From positions 1 through 33,235 of the forward strand of contig DUFL01000051.1 of the NCBI GenBank assembly GCA_013331965.1: a DNA stretch of 33,235 nucleotides, given 5' to 3'. Both the position numbers and the translations under genes were made by a program. This DNA comes from Candidatus Woesearchaeota archaeon. Its GTDB lineage: Archaea; Nanobdellota; Nanobdellia; Woesearchaeales; UBA10107. Below, piece by piece: positions 7,346 through 15,226 of the stretch (positions are counted from its first letter, which is position 1; each line of letters opens with the position of its first letter). Under the pieces are notes generated by a model. The model saw only the letters and a program-made list of their open reading frames with translations, was not told the origin of the DNA and did not search any database.

Positions 7346-8296
7346 TCATGCAACAGCCACCTTTTCTGATTTCTTGGCTCTCGATAATGCCTGCTCCAAT
7401 GAGCTTTCTGCTTTTTCAATTAATCTTATTAAATAATTTACAGATCTTTCTTCACTTTCCAATGAGCCTCTTGCCGATTCAAGAATTGCACTTATTTTGT
7501 CTGCAAATTCCCTTTCGTGAGTTCTTGGAAGATTAATCTCAGCAACAGCATTTGTTATAGTATCTGCCGATTTATTCCCGTATTTAACCAGAATATAACT
7601 GAATATATACATATCGGTTATTACTTTTTTGAAGACCTTGCTGTACTCTTTGTTTAATTTTAAAATTTCACGAATATCTTCCGGCCTTCTTGCTTTTCTT
7701 TCCGCCTTAGTTAGTCTTTTTTCGACTCTGTATGTTGCATTTACCAAACTTCTTTCTTTGAACCATTCAAAATATGGGCGAAGTACTGCAATTAACCCGC
7801 CTAATTCATATGATTCGAGCTGCCTGTCTATCTGTCCGAATAACGGAGTGACTCCTCCTTTTGTTCCTCTGACAACTCCGTTCACATATTCATAGCACTG
7901 CTTCAAAGTTGCTCTTATGCTGTCTAAAAATTCTTTGTATATTCTTATCTGATCTGAGTCAAGCAATGCTCCGTGTTTTTGGAAGAAAACAATTGTTTCT
8001 AAAAGCTCTTCTTTTAATAAAATAAATTCTTCTGTCTTTACATCGTGCGTTTCCTGAAGTCCTTCGCGAAGGCCGGCTACAATTTCAGAAGCTCTTTCTC
8101 TGACTAGATTTATCTCGTGATTTTTTATTAATTTTAACAATAATCTGTAATTATGATGGATCGCATTTTTTTCATGAACCGCTTTAGAAGCCTCTTTCCT
8201 CGCAGTTCTTCTTTGTATAAATCTTAATGTTTCAGCCTTTCCGATAATCCCCTGTCCAGAATAGTCTATTGTCAGATTATTGGTTCCTTCGGCCAT
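7346..8296 (-). CDS. All-helical soluble protein of unknown function
   Basis: A 316-residue, strongly charged, predicted mostly alpha-helical protein with no signal peptide or membrane segment. Helices run through KEASKAVHEKNAIHHNYRLL, EEFILLKEELLETIVFF and a long C-terminal coiled segment about 265-310 (LESARGSLESEERSV, AESSLEQALSRAKKSE). No enzymatic motif is visible. It heads the operon that continues with three small membrane proteins and a PAC2 protein, so it may be their cytosolic partner. A TATA-like TTTATAAAG about 40 nt upstream and GAGG before the ATG support this start. It resembles in general style, not clear sequence, the helical protein at 20783. Confidence 0.65.
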   Translation of the reverse strand: MAEGTNNLTIDYSGQGIIGKAETLRFIQRRTARKEASKAVHEKNAIHHNYRLLLKLIKNHEINLVRERASEIVAGLREGLQETHDVKTEEFILLKEELLETIVFFQKHGALLDSDQIRIYKEFLDSIRATLKQCYEYVNGVVRGTKGGVTPLFGQIDRQLESYELGGLIAVLRPYFEWFKERSLVNATYRVEKRLTKAERKARRPEDIREILKLNKEYSKVFKKVITDMYIFSYILVKYGNKSADTITNAVAEINLPRTHEREFADKISAILESARGSLESEERSVNYLIRLIEKAESSLEQALSRAKKSEKVAVA

Positions 8297-8380
8297 GTCT
8301 AAACCTCTTTCTCATTCTTAGGCAAAGGCTCTTTATAAACATTTCGGGGGTTTAAAGGCTTATGGAGCTGTTTTAAGTTG

Positions 8381-8420
8381 TAGTTACTTAGTAGTGGTTA
8401 AAAATAGAAAGGTTTATATA
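8381..8420 (+). promoter_or_regulatory. Promoter with shared operator-like element, copy 1
   Basis: TAGTTACTTAGTAGTGGTTA (8381-8400) is an imperfect inverted repeat. It is followed by TAGAAAGG and TTTATATA (8405-8420), a BRE/TATA pair. The same arrangement with near-identical spacing occurs at 11281-11321 (minus), 19812-19850 and 30438-30478. Confidence 0.65.
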
Positions 8421-8442
8421 TTACTGAGCTTTGAATGGCAGC

Positions 8443-9564
8443 ATGTCAGGATTATCTAAGTCAGCAATAGCATTGGCATCTTTGCTAGCTACGGCCGGAT
8501 GTGCAGGAAATAAAGTTAAACCAAATGATATTCAACCAGCAGTTCAATCTGCTCCAAAAATTAAGGTTCTTCCTTTGTCAGTCAGAACAGCAGCAGAACA
8601 TAAACATTTCGAAGATATTACAAAAAACTATTGTATTGTTTATACGGATTCAAATGGTGCACATAAAATAGAGTTTTCTTCAACAACAACCGCAGAAGGG
8701 AATCTGAGAATAGCAGAAAATTATTCAGACTTAACGCAGCTGGTTAGTGAATCATATCCGGGGCAATTAAATCCCCCAAAAGTTTTTGCAAGTAAACCTA
8801 GTGAATATTTTTTTACAGATGTAGATAACAAAAATATTTACAAGTATTCTGCATCAAAAGATCAAAAAGAAATAGGTTTAGACCTTATCGCATCAAATAT
8901 TGACCTGGGATGTTATGATTTTGTTGGGGATACTATTATTTTTATAACTAAGGATGGTAAATCCATTAAAAAATTAAATAGCGATGGTTCGCATGAAACC
9001 GAGCTTTTTGCCGGAGAGACAGTTACTTTTAACGATTTAGTAATTTCTCCAAGCCAAAAAAGAGTAATTTTTACAAAATCACCGGTCAGCAGAGGAGGAT
9101 CATTGTCGATTTTCAATAATGCAGCATATTATGTTATGGATTTAGAAGGAGACAACAATTCCAAGCCCATGAAACTTGGATTTGAAGGATTATTCGGGGA
9201 ATATGATCAATCATCCGGGCCGCAAAATGTTTCGTTCTTGATGAAAACAGACAACGGAAGATCTTCTTTAGAAAATAAGATATTATTCACATATAGATAC
9301 CCGACTGCAAAAGGAAATAATCTTTATTCTGTTGAACTCGGTGAATTCTTGAGAGATTGCGGTTGCATCCCTCTTAAAAAAGAAACATTAAAAAGGATTA
9401 CTTCGGATGATGCACCGATAACTTACGCAAAACAAGTAAAAGATAATAGCGATTATATTATCTATGTGCAGGATGGAAAACTTTTCTTGGCGAAAGATAA
9501 CGATAGATTTCTTTTGTTAGAACAAAGATTTAATGGTTCAGAACCTCTGCTCGTAAAAAAATAA
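8443..9564 (+). CDS. Lipoprotein with TolB-like beta-propeller pattern
   Basis: Predicted exported protein of 373 residues. The N-terminus has a short hydrophobic signal ending ATAGC, a lipobox-like site with Cys20, so lipid anchoring outside the membrane is likely. From about residue 90 onwards there are repeated beta-hairpin units: YFFTDVDNKNIYKY, TIIFITKDGKSIKKLNSDG, LVISPSQKRVIFTKS, YYVMDLEGDN and ILFTYRYP. These resemble the WD40-like blades of TolB/PD40 propellers. A TTG start at 8431 is possible, but the ATG at 8443 lies 23 nt after the TATA box, matching other leaderless genes here. It stands alone, convergent with the large minus-strand operon, and shares its operator-type promoter with that operon's second part. 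Confidence 0.6.
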   Translation: MSGLSKSAIALASLLATAGCAGNKVKPNDIQPAVQSAPKIKVLPLSVRTAAEHKHFEDITKNYCIVYTDSNGAHKIEFSSTTTAEGNLRIAENYSDLTQLVSESYPGQLNPPKVFASKPSEYFFTDVDNKNIYKYSASKDQKEIGLDLIASNIDLGCYDFVGDTIIFITKDGKSIKKLNSDGSHETELFAGETVTFNDLVISPSQKRVIFTKSPVSRGGSLSIFNNAAYYVMDLEGDNNSKPMKLGFEGLFGEYDQSSGPQNVSFLMKTDNGRSSLENKILFTYRYPTAKGNNLYSVELGEFLRDCGCIPLKKETLKRITSDDAPITYAKQVKDNSDYIIYVQDGKLFLAKDNDRFLLLEQRFNGSEPLLVKK

Positions 9565-9578
9565 ATTAAAAATTAATT

Positions 9579-10223
9579 TTATTGATAATAACCTGCTTTC
9601 TTTAATAATTCCATATACTTCTGCCGTTTAACTGCCAAATTCTTTTGAATTCTATTAGATTTTTCTCCAAATGATTTTGCTTCAGCAGGGTGATTTCTCA
9701 GATATGCAAATGCCGCAATAGTTAACTGTTTATCTATGCTTTCAAACATATAGGGCCTAATCTTACCGGCTTTTGCAAGAGTTATTATCTCATTTTCAAG
9801 GTCAGAACCAATTGTTTCTTTTTCCATTAAATCGCTCCATGTCTTCTCTGCTAGTTGTTCAACGAGTGCACTTTCTTCAGCGTTCATCTGAATATTGTCC
9901 GAATTCACTTCTTTCTCTTTGTTTTCTCTTTCGTATTTAGAAATAATTGCACTAAGCTCTTTTTTACCGTAGTTATAGCATACATTTAATGCAGGATAAG
10001 CAAACATTAACGCCCCTGTTGCCATAAAAACCCTAAATCCGTTCTTTTCAATTTTTGTCCTTCTTGGTTCTTTTTGGATGTGCTTATCTAATCCTCTTAG
10101 ATATGATTGCGCTCCGTCGTATACATTTCTTGAAATATCAACTGCAACATTATGCGTCTTAGAATTTTTAATGACATCTAAAATTTCAGACAGTTTGGTT
10201 TTCAATTTTAGAAATTTTATCAT
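9579..10223 (-). CDS. Single-pass membrane protein, last gene of the large operon
   Basis: Unrecognised 214-residue protein. One hydrophobic segment, about residues 64-84, lies between a basic N-terminal helical domain (KIEKNGFR just before it) and a charged C-terminal domain with helices (ESALVEQLAEKTWSDLMEKE, HPAEAKSFGEKSNRIQKNL). The positive residues before the segment suggest an N-terminus in the cytosol and a C-terminus outside. The ATG overlaps the stop of the preceding gene (ATGA), so it is translationally coupled. It is convergent with the propeller lipoprotein gene, 14 bases apart. No function can be assigned. Confidence 0.6.
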   Translation of the reverse strand: MIKFLKLKTKLSEILDVIKNSKTHNVAVDISRNVYDGAQSYLRGLDKHIQKEPRRTKIEKNGFRVFMATGALMFAYPALNVCYNYGKKELSAIISKYERENKEKEVNSDNIQMNAEESALVEQLAEKTWSDLMEKETIGSDLENEIITLAKAGKIRPYMFESIDKQLTIAAFAYLRNHPAEAKSFGEKSNRIQKNLAVKRQKYMELLKKAGYYQ

Positions 10224-10774
10224 TTTTGATTTGCCATATTCTGAAGAAGACCTTCCAATGCTTTTTCTGATCCAGATTTTTTTGCCTTTGAAACCGGAGC
10301 AGAACTTTGTTCTTTCTTGTCTTTTTTTGCTTCTCCATACAGTGCTTTATTTAACTCATCTTCAACTCTTCCTGTTTCAGATCTGCTATATGACAAATTT
10401 TCTAATCCACTTTTTAATTTACGTGTCCTTACTCCTTTTGGTGTAAAATAATCTTTTGCAAGACTTCTTCCCTGTTCTGTTTCATCCTTTACAGCTTCTC
10501 TTACTCCTCTGGCTGCACCAAGAAGACCTCTTGCAACTCCTCCAACGATATTTTTAGTTAAGTCTTCAATATATTTTTCATCTTCTGCAATTTTATCGGC
10601 AGTACCTCCTCCCTTTGCTTTCTTCTTATCTTTCTCTGTCTCTTGCTGAGCTATTACTTCCTGTTGCTTTTCTTTTTTTGTTTTTTTCGCGTAACAATAA
10701 TTCGGAAACATAGCCGCGGATATCCCTGCAGCTAGAAAAACGGCATATGTTGTTTTCTTAAATAAATTATACAT
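10220..10774 (-). CDS. Secreted Lys-rich protein with signal peptide
   Basis: Unrecognised 184-residue protein. Residues 1-29 form a signal peptide (basic start, VFLAAGISAAMFP, then CYA before the charged mature part). The mature protein is rich in Lys, Glu and Gly, with a small apolar Gly/Ala segment near 75-90 (IVGGVARGLLGAARG) that may pack against membrane or protein. AAAGGAG lies before the ATG, overlapping the end of the preceding gene, and the stop overlaps the next start. It appears to be an exported component of the same complex as its neighbours. Confidence 0.6.
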   Translation of the reverse strand: MYNLFKKTTYAVFLAAGISAAMFPNYCYAKKTKKEKQQEVIAQQETEKDKKKAKGGGTADKIAEDEKYIEDLTKNIVGGVARGLLGAARGVREAVKDETEQGRSLAKDYFTPKGVRTRKLKSGLENLSYSRSETGRVEDELNKALYGEAKKDKKEQSSAPVSKAKKSGSEKALEGLLQNMANQK

Positions 10775-10775
10775 T

Positions 10776-11261
10776 TTAGTTTCTCCTTTCTAATCTTTTT
10801 AAAGCTATTTCCAATTCAGATTCTTTCTTTTTAATATCATCAAGGTAGATTTTGGCCTGTTCTAGATATTCTCTTCTTTTAATATCGTCTTTGGTGTTTT
10901 TAGCTTTATCTAATAAAATTTCAGCAGAAGAGCGTTCTCCTGAAATAATTACCGGATAATGTTCAGCCATATGAACCCACATTTTTGTTGTGACCCATTC
11001 TTTAGCACTAAAATAAACAGGATTATTTGATGGTCCAAATTTAATAACTTCAACGAACAAATTTTCAGCCTTTTTATAATTGTAGTCCGAAACCGCTAAA
11101 ACTCCTTTTTCATAGTTAATTTTAGGTAAATTTGAAAAAATATGACCTTCTGCAGGTCTTGAAGGATAATCAGTTTTAGTTAGTATTCTATCCAATAATC
11201 CTGCGTTTGCAGGAGCCGCTACAAACAACCATAATGCTAAATTCGGAAGTAGGTTTTTCAT
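10776..11261 (-). CDS. Secreted protein with the operon's shared helical-repeat domain
   Basis: A 161-residue exported protein. The ATG at 11261 is preferred over upstream ATGs at 11279 and 11273. It lies 22 nt after the TATA box and gives a classical signal peptide ending APANA before GLLD. The mature part has paired helices like TPR units (VLAVSDYNYKKAENLFVEVI). It closely matches the C-terminal domain of the membrane protein at 13443: shared pieces are AEHYP.I.S.ERS.AE, LEQA..Y..D.KKKES and Y.KA...F...I.FG. The domain is therefore extracytoplasmic in both. This gene begins a second transcription unit within the cluster, under the operator-bearing promoter. Confidence 0.7.
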   Translation of the reverse strand: MKNLLPNLALWLFVAAPANAGLLDRILTKTDYPSRPAEGHIFSNLPKINYEKGVLAVSDYNYKKAENLFVEVIKFGPSNNPVYFSAKEWVTTKMWVHMAEHYPVIISGERSSAEILLDKAKNTKDDIKRREYLEQAKIYLDDIKKKESELEIALKRLERRN

Positions 11262-11280
11262 GGGTCTACTCATATTCACT

Positions 11281-11321
11281 TATATATAAACCTTTCGTTT
11301 ATTTACTACTCATAAGTGACT
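11281..11321 (-). promoter_or_regulatory. Internal operon promoter with shared operator-like element, copy 2
   Basis: Read on the minus strand: AGTCACTTATGAGTAGT (operator part, about 11305-11321), then AACGAAAGG and TTTATATATA (BRE/TATA). The operator begins at the stop codon of the upstream gene. This promoter drives the last three genes of the cluster. Confidence 0.65.
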
Positions 11322-13099
11322 TATTTTACGTATTTCTCCCCTTGATAAGCATTTTCTATTGCCTCAGCAATTCTCTGCCTTAATCTTGTTAGTTTACGGA
11401 TTATTTCATTATATTCAGATTTTGTTATTACCTGCGGAAGATTTGCCTCATTAATTAATTCTTGAATCTTCCTTGCTAATTCTTCGTATTCAACTGCATC
11501 ACTAAACCAATCATACAGCTCAGATTTGCCTCCTTTCTCTTTAACCATCTCAAATACTGCTTCATTTTGCAATGATTGTTTTGCAAACAATGAAATGTGG
11601 GCAGGCATTATTCTTTTCTTAAGCTCAAACGGACTTATTATCTCATCTCCGCTAGGATATCCCTGAGACTTGACGGGTAATGGCCATTTTGCTTTTTCTG
11701 CTGAAAATAATCTTCTTCTCTGCGCAAAATTGCGAACTTCGATCATGCTTTTTATCGCTTCTTTTTGTTTTTCACTTATTTTTTGTTCTATTCCTCCAAG
11801 CAATTCGTTCATTTCTTTTACTTTTTTAGCCAGTTCTTTTCCTTCTTTGGAGTTTTCATCTACTTTTTCTACACATATCTTTATTATTTCTAAATCTTCA
11901 ATCAATGTTTTTCCTCTAACTCTGCCCGTACTTAAATCAGACAGCGCGGATTTTAATCGTCCTATTAATTTTTCATCAAGTTTTAGCAATCCTTTTATTT
12001 TTCTTATATTATTCCCGAGTTCATTTATATGCGGATAGTAATTTGTATTAATCAGTTCAACTTCTATTCTTAAATTATTTTTAATTTTATCCACTTCATC
12101 TTGAATATCTTTTGCAGCATAACTTATGGTTCTTCCTGCAAACATTTTCTTTAAAGCTTCTAACTTTTCAGTGTCTTTTCTATATGATTTAATGAGAGAT
12201 GTTCCAAATCCTGATTCAAATTCTGAAAGAAAAGCCAGATATTTTTTAACATCTTCTTTCACAACTTCGTCTGTGTTTTCGAGTATTTTAAATTCTGTAT
12301 TCAACCACACCTTCAAGAGATCTCTTGTTGCCTGCTCATTTAATTTTGCTGGTTCTATTTTTCCATTTATCTTTAGCATCTCGATTAGTTCGTTAAATTT
12401 CTGTTGATTTTGATTTACTGCAGTTTCCCTATCCCCGAAATGTTTTTCGATAAATTCCTCTATCTTTTTCTTCTCCATAAGTTTTTTTGGATTAAATTTA
12501 TTTAGAGTTTCAAGCAAGTCTTCTTTTGTTTTTTTAGCAATCCATCCAAATAATCCGGATCCAAAAAATGATTTCCAGTTTCTTGCATCAGGGTTTATAC
12601 TCATTCTGAATAGATTAAATAGCAATAAAAATAAAAGAACATAAATCGGATATGCTACATACCAAGGAAACCCGGATGAAGCGTAAAGTATTGGTTTTTT
12701 ATGAACATTAATATCAAACAAACTTGCAGGTATTGCACTTTCTTTCTTTTTTAATATCTCTTGTATTGCTTCATCATTTAAATTGTATTTTTTAATGGCA
12801 TTTTTTAATGAGGCTCTGACCTCTTTATCTAATTTAACAATCTCCGGGAAATTTGAAGGATTTAGTTCTTTCAATTTGGTGGTTTGCGATTTCATTAATT
12901 TTGCCACAGCTAAAGTAAGTGCGGCGGTATATTCTCCATCGATGAAATTCGGATCACTCATAACGCCGGCAAAAGGTTTTTCTATATTCGCTATGTAGGC
13001 TTCTGCTTTTTTATATTCCGGAGTGTCTTTCGCGGCAAAAGCCAGACTTATATTAAAGAATAAGACAATAATGAATATTGAGGCAATTTTTCTATTCAT
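11321..13099 (-). CDS. Signal-anchored protein with long cytosolic helical domain
   Basis: Unrecognised 592-residue protein. A signal peptide (1-22, ending AFA) is followed by an extracytoplasmic helical domain of about 120 residues. One transmembrane helix lies near 146-163, and a large cytosolic, charged, mostly helical domain covers 170-592. The cytosolic part has several coiled stretches (EKKKIEEFIEKHF, DEVDKIKNNLRIEVELI, KEGKELAKKVKEMNELL). RMSIN occurs right after the transmembrane helix, exactly as in the neighbouring protein at 13443. The ATG overlaps the preceding stop (ATGA). It could link an outside signal or structure to a cytosolic scaffold; no catalytic motif is visible. Confidence 0.65.
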   Translation of the reverse strand: MNRKIASIFIIVLFFNISLAFAAKDTPEYKKAEAYIANIEKPFAGVMSDPNFIDGEYTAALTLAVAKLMKSQTTKLKELNPSNFPEIVKLDKEVRASLKNAIKKYNLNDEAIQEILKKKESAIPASLFDINVHKKPILYASSGFPWYVAYPIYVLLFLLLFNLFRMSINPDARNWKSFFGSGLFGWIAKKTKEDLLETLNKFNPKKLMEKKKIEEFIEKHFGDRETAVNQNQQKFNELIEMLKINGKIEPAKLNEQATRDLLKVWLNTEFKILENTDEVVKEDVKKYLAFLSEFESGFGTSLIKSYRKDTEKLEALKKMFAGRTISYAAKDIQDEVDKIKNNLRIEVELINTNYYPHINELGNNIRKIKGLLKLDEKLIGRLKSALSDLSTGRVRGKTLIEDLEIIKICVEKVDENSKEGKELAKKVKEMNELLGGIEQKISEKQKEAIKSMIEVRNFAQRRRLFSAEKAKWPLPVKSQGYPSGDEIISPFELKKRIMPAHISLFAKQSLQNEAVFEMVKEKGGKSELYDWFSDAVEYEELARKIQELINEANLPQVITKSEYNEIIRKLTRLRQRIAEAIENAYQGEKYVK

Positions 13100-13446
13100 A
13101 TTCTCGTTGCCTCCATTTTTTTAAGCATATCTTCCAAAATTTTTGCTGAACTTGAACCGGATATTTTCCCAGTTTTAATGTCTCTTAATTTATCCAACTC
13201 AATTTGGAGCAGTTCTGCTTCTTTCCTTATTTTTCTAGCTTCTGAAAGAGACTTCGAATATGGGGTTGTCTGTAATTCTCCTTGTTTTCCTGAGAATATT
13301 TTTCCAAGACTTGAAATTAAATTTGAATTTTGCATGATATCATCTATGAAAGTTTTTACGCTTTCTGGAGATGCATCATTGGGAAAAGCTTGGGCTAATA
13401 AAATCATCACTAAAGTCATTAGTACTGAAATTATTATTTTTCTCAT
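13096..13446 (-). CDS. Small secreted helical protein
   Basis: Unrecognised 116-residue protein with a clear signal peptide (MRKIIISVLMTLVMILLAQA, cleavage before FPND). The mature 96 residues are helical, with a charged coiled stretch near 66-90 (SEARKIRKEAELLQIELDKL). Both ends overlap neighbouring genes by ATGA, so it is translated together with the polytopic protein upstream and the signal-anchored protein downstream. Its size and export suggest a small extracytoplasmic subunit. Confidence 0.6.
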   Translation of the reverse strand: MRKIIISVLMTLVMILLAQAFPNDASPESVKTFIDDIMQNSNLISSLGKIFSGKQGELQTTPYSKSLSEARKIRKEAELLQIELDKLRDIKTGKISGSSSAKILEDMLKKMEATRI

Positions 13447-14468
13447 TGCACTTCCCTCAGTTTAAATTGCTCCGTCAGGAAACTTTCCTTCTTTTTAACA
13501 TCGTTTATATACGCCTGTGCCTGCTCAAGAAGCTCTATCCTTTTTGATCTTCTCTTAATATCAGGGTCATCTGCAGCGATTTCCCTTACCTGATCAATCA
13601 AATGTTCTGCAGCAGAACGCTCCGCTGACATTATTGCTGGATAATGCTCTGCAATTAATATGAACAATTTATCACCTTGATCTCTGCTTATGTATTTAGT
13701 TGCAGTTGCGAAATAAGGGTTTCCGGATGCTCCAAAACGGATTATTTTTTCAAAATAAGTTTTTGCTTTGTCATACTCGTAATTTTGTATGGCTTCGATA
13801 GCTAATTTATAGTTTGTTTCCGGATTGTTTGTTTCTATTGTTCCGCCGCCTGCTACTAATCTAGATGAGAATTCAGATTTTCGTTCTGTATCAAATACCC
13901 CTCCTAACAAACTTGGAGATTTGCCTTCGGCTAAATTAAATGTATTAACAATCAGCCAACTAAGCATAATTGCAGCCAGTAACGCAGGCAAAAATCCTAT
14001 GTACGGCTTATTCTCTCTATTTTTTGGCATTTGGATCAAAAATATAAAAAGAGGAACCATCAGTATCGTAAGTATGTTTATTCCATATGGAACTATTTTT
14101 CCAAACGAAAAGCCAGACGAGAGGATTCCTATTGTCAAAGCAATTGCCACTGCAAATGAAAGAAGATTTCTTTGTTTCTTTTCCATGTCTTTCCACATAT
14201 TGTTTATAGACATCCTTACAACTATGAAGAATATTACAAAGAAAATTATTCCATCTACAATTTTTCTTTGTGCATCATATTCTGGATTGAGTTCTTTTCC
14301 GACTGTCGTATAAGGCAGAAGCACAGTATTTTTTACTAAATTTCCTATCGCCTCCGATAATGCGCCGGATCGCAGGTTATCCCCAAATGCAGAAACAGGA
14401 TTTTGAGCTTCTGCTGAATATATCAAACAAAGAACAAGCAAAAATCCTAATATTGGTGCTTTATTCAT
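13443..14468 (-). CDS. Polytopic membrane protein with extracytoplasmic helical-repeat domain
   Basis: Unrecognised 341-residue protein. A signal peptide (1-21), a short outside segment and four membrane helices (about 72-84, 101-120, 127-145, 157-176) place the C-terminal domain outside. That domain (about 218-341) has TPR-like paired helices (AIEAIQNYEYDKAKTYFEKII) and matches the free secreted protein at 10776 along its length. RMSIN at 85-89 follows the first membrane helix, as in the protein at 11321. The start overlaps the upstream stop (ATGA). A membrane platform presenting a repeat domain on the surface is a reasonable reading. Confidence 0.65.
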   Translation of the reverse strand: MNKAPILGFLLVLCLIYSAEAQNPVSAFGDNLRSGALSEAIGNLVKNTVLLPYTTVGKELNPEYDAQRKIVDGIIFFVIFFIVVRMSINNMWKDMEKKQRNLLSFAVAIALTIGILSSGFSFGKIVPYGINILTILMVPLFIFLIQMPKNRENKPYIGFLPALLAAIMLSWLIVNTFNLAEGKSPSLLGGVFDTERKSEFSSRLVAGGGTIETNNPETNYKLAIEAIQNYEYDKAKTYFEKIIRFGASGNPYFATATKYISRDQGDKLFILIAEHYPAIMSAERSAAEHLIDQVREIAADDPDIKRRSKRIELLEQAQAYINDVKKKESFLTEQFKLREVQ

Positions 14469-15226
14469 GCAAATTTCTCCTTCATTTTCTCTTCTTTTTT
14501 CTGTCTAAAAAATGATAATAGGGATTTTTTAATTTCCTGTATCATGCTTGTTTCTTTCTGGAAATCTTCTTTAATATTTTTTGCTTTTTGTTTTAATACT
14601 TCTATTGCTTCATTAAATCTTACTGCACGTTCCTGCAGTTTTTTGTTCTCAAGTATTCTTCCAAGGCATTTTGTTGCTTCCTTTTCAAGAACGGATAGAT
14701 TGTTTAAAGGTATTCCGTTTTTTGCGGAGTTCTCAATTGCAGTTTTTAGCGCAAAATCATATTCATCGTTCAAAATCATATTCTCCTTTTGTTTTTCATA
14801 AATTTTCCTAAGTTCTTCTATGATTTCAATAAGTCTATGCACTATTGCGTTCGCAATTCCTCTTATCATTTCATCTTCTTTCAGTATTTTTCTCATCTTT
14901 TGTTCGTATTCTTTTATCTCGATTTTAAGTTCCTTCATCCTTGCGTTTATGACATTTACAATGAGTTTTTCATTGTTAATTCCAGGATCTTCAAGCTTTC
15001 TCGCAAGAACAGAATCTACGTCTGCAGTTTTTCTTACCAGTTCACTTTTCTCTTTTCCCTCATAAATGAAATGACCTTTCTTTACTTCTTTCCTTTCACG
15101 TTTTTCCAACTCAAGACGTTTTCTTAATGTTTCCACTGCTGAAATAATTTTGTTGTTGTTTATGATTATGTCTGCTATTTTGAACGGATCATTCCAGCTC
15201 TTTTCCCAATTCAGCTCATTGTCCAA
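14465..15226 (-). CDS. Cytosolic coiled-coil protein of the operon
   Basis: Unrecognised 253-residue soluble protein without signal peptide or membrane segment, almost entirely charged helices (ETLRKRLELEKRERKEVKK, IEIKEYEQKMRKILKEDEM, EVLKQKAKNIKEDFQKE). The likely start is TTG at 15226, 9 nt after GGAGG and overlapping the end of the previous gene by 11 bases; no in-frame ATG near the N-terminus competes. The C-terminus is very basic and acidic by turns (FFRQKKEEKMKEKFA). It probably joins the cytosolic domains of the membrane partners. One short piece, IYEGK, also occurs in the helical protein at 20783, which is too little to claim homology. Confidence 0.6.
   Translation of the reverse strand: MDNELNWEKSWNDPFKIADIIINNNKIISAVETLRKRLELEKRERKEVKKGHFIYEGKEKSELVRKTADVDSVLARKLEDPGINNEKLIVNVINARMKELKIEIKEYEQKMRKILKEDEMIRGIANAIVHRLIEIIEELRKIYEKQKENMILNDEYDFALKTAIENSAKNGIPLNNLSVLEKEATKCLGRILENKKLQERAVRFNEAIEVLKQKAKNIKEDFQKETSMIQEIKKSLLSFFRQKKEEKMKEKFA

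Noticed and set aside
13825..14313. Long plus-strand frames opposite the large minus-strand operon (also near 17247 and 11670)
   Set aside because: They are Ser/Phe/Ile-rich shadows of lysine-rich genes; the minus-strand genes have overlaps, signal peptides and consistent coupling.
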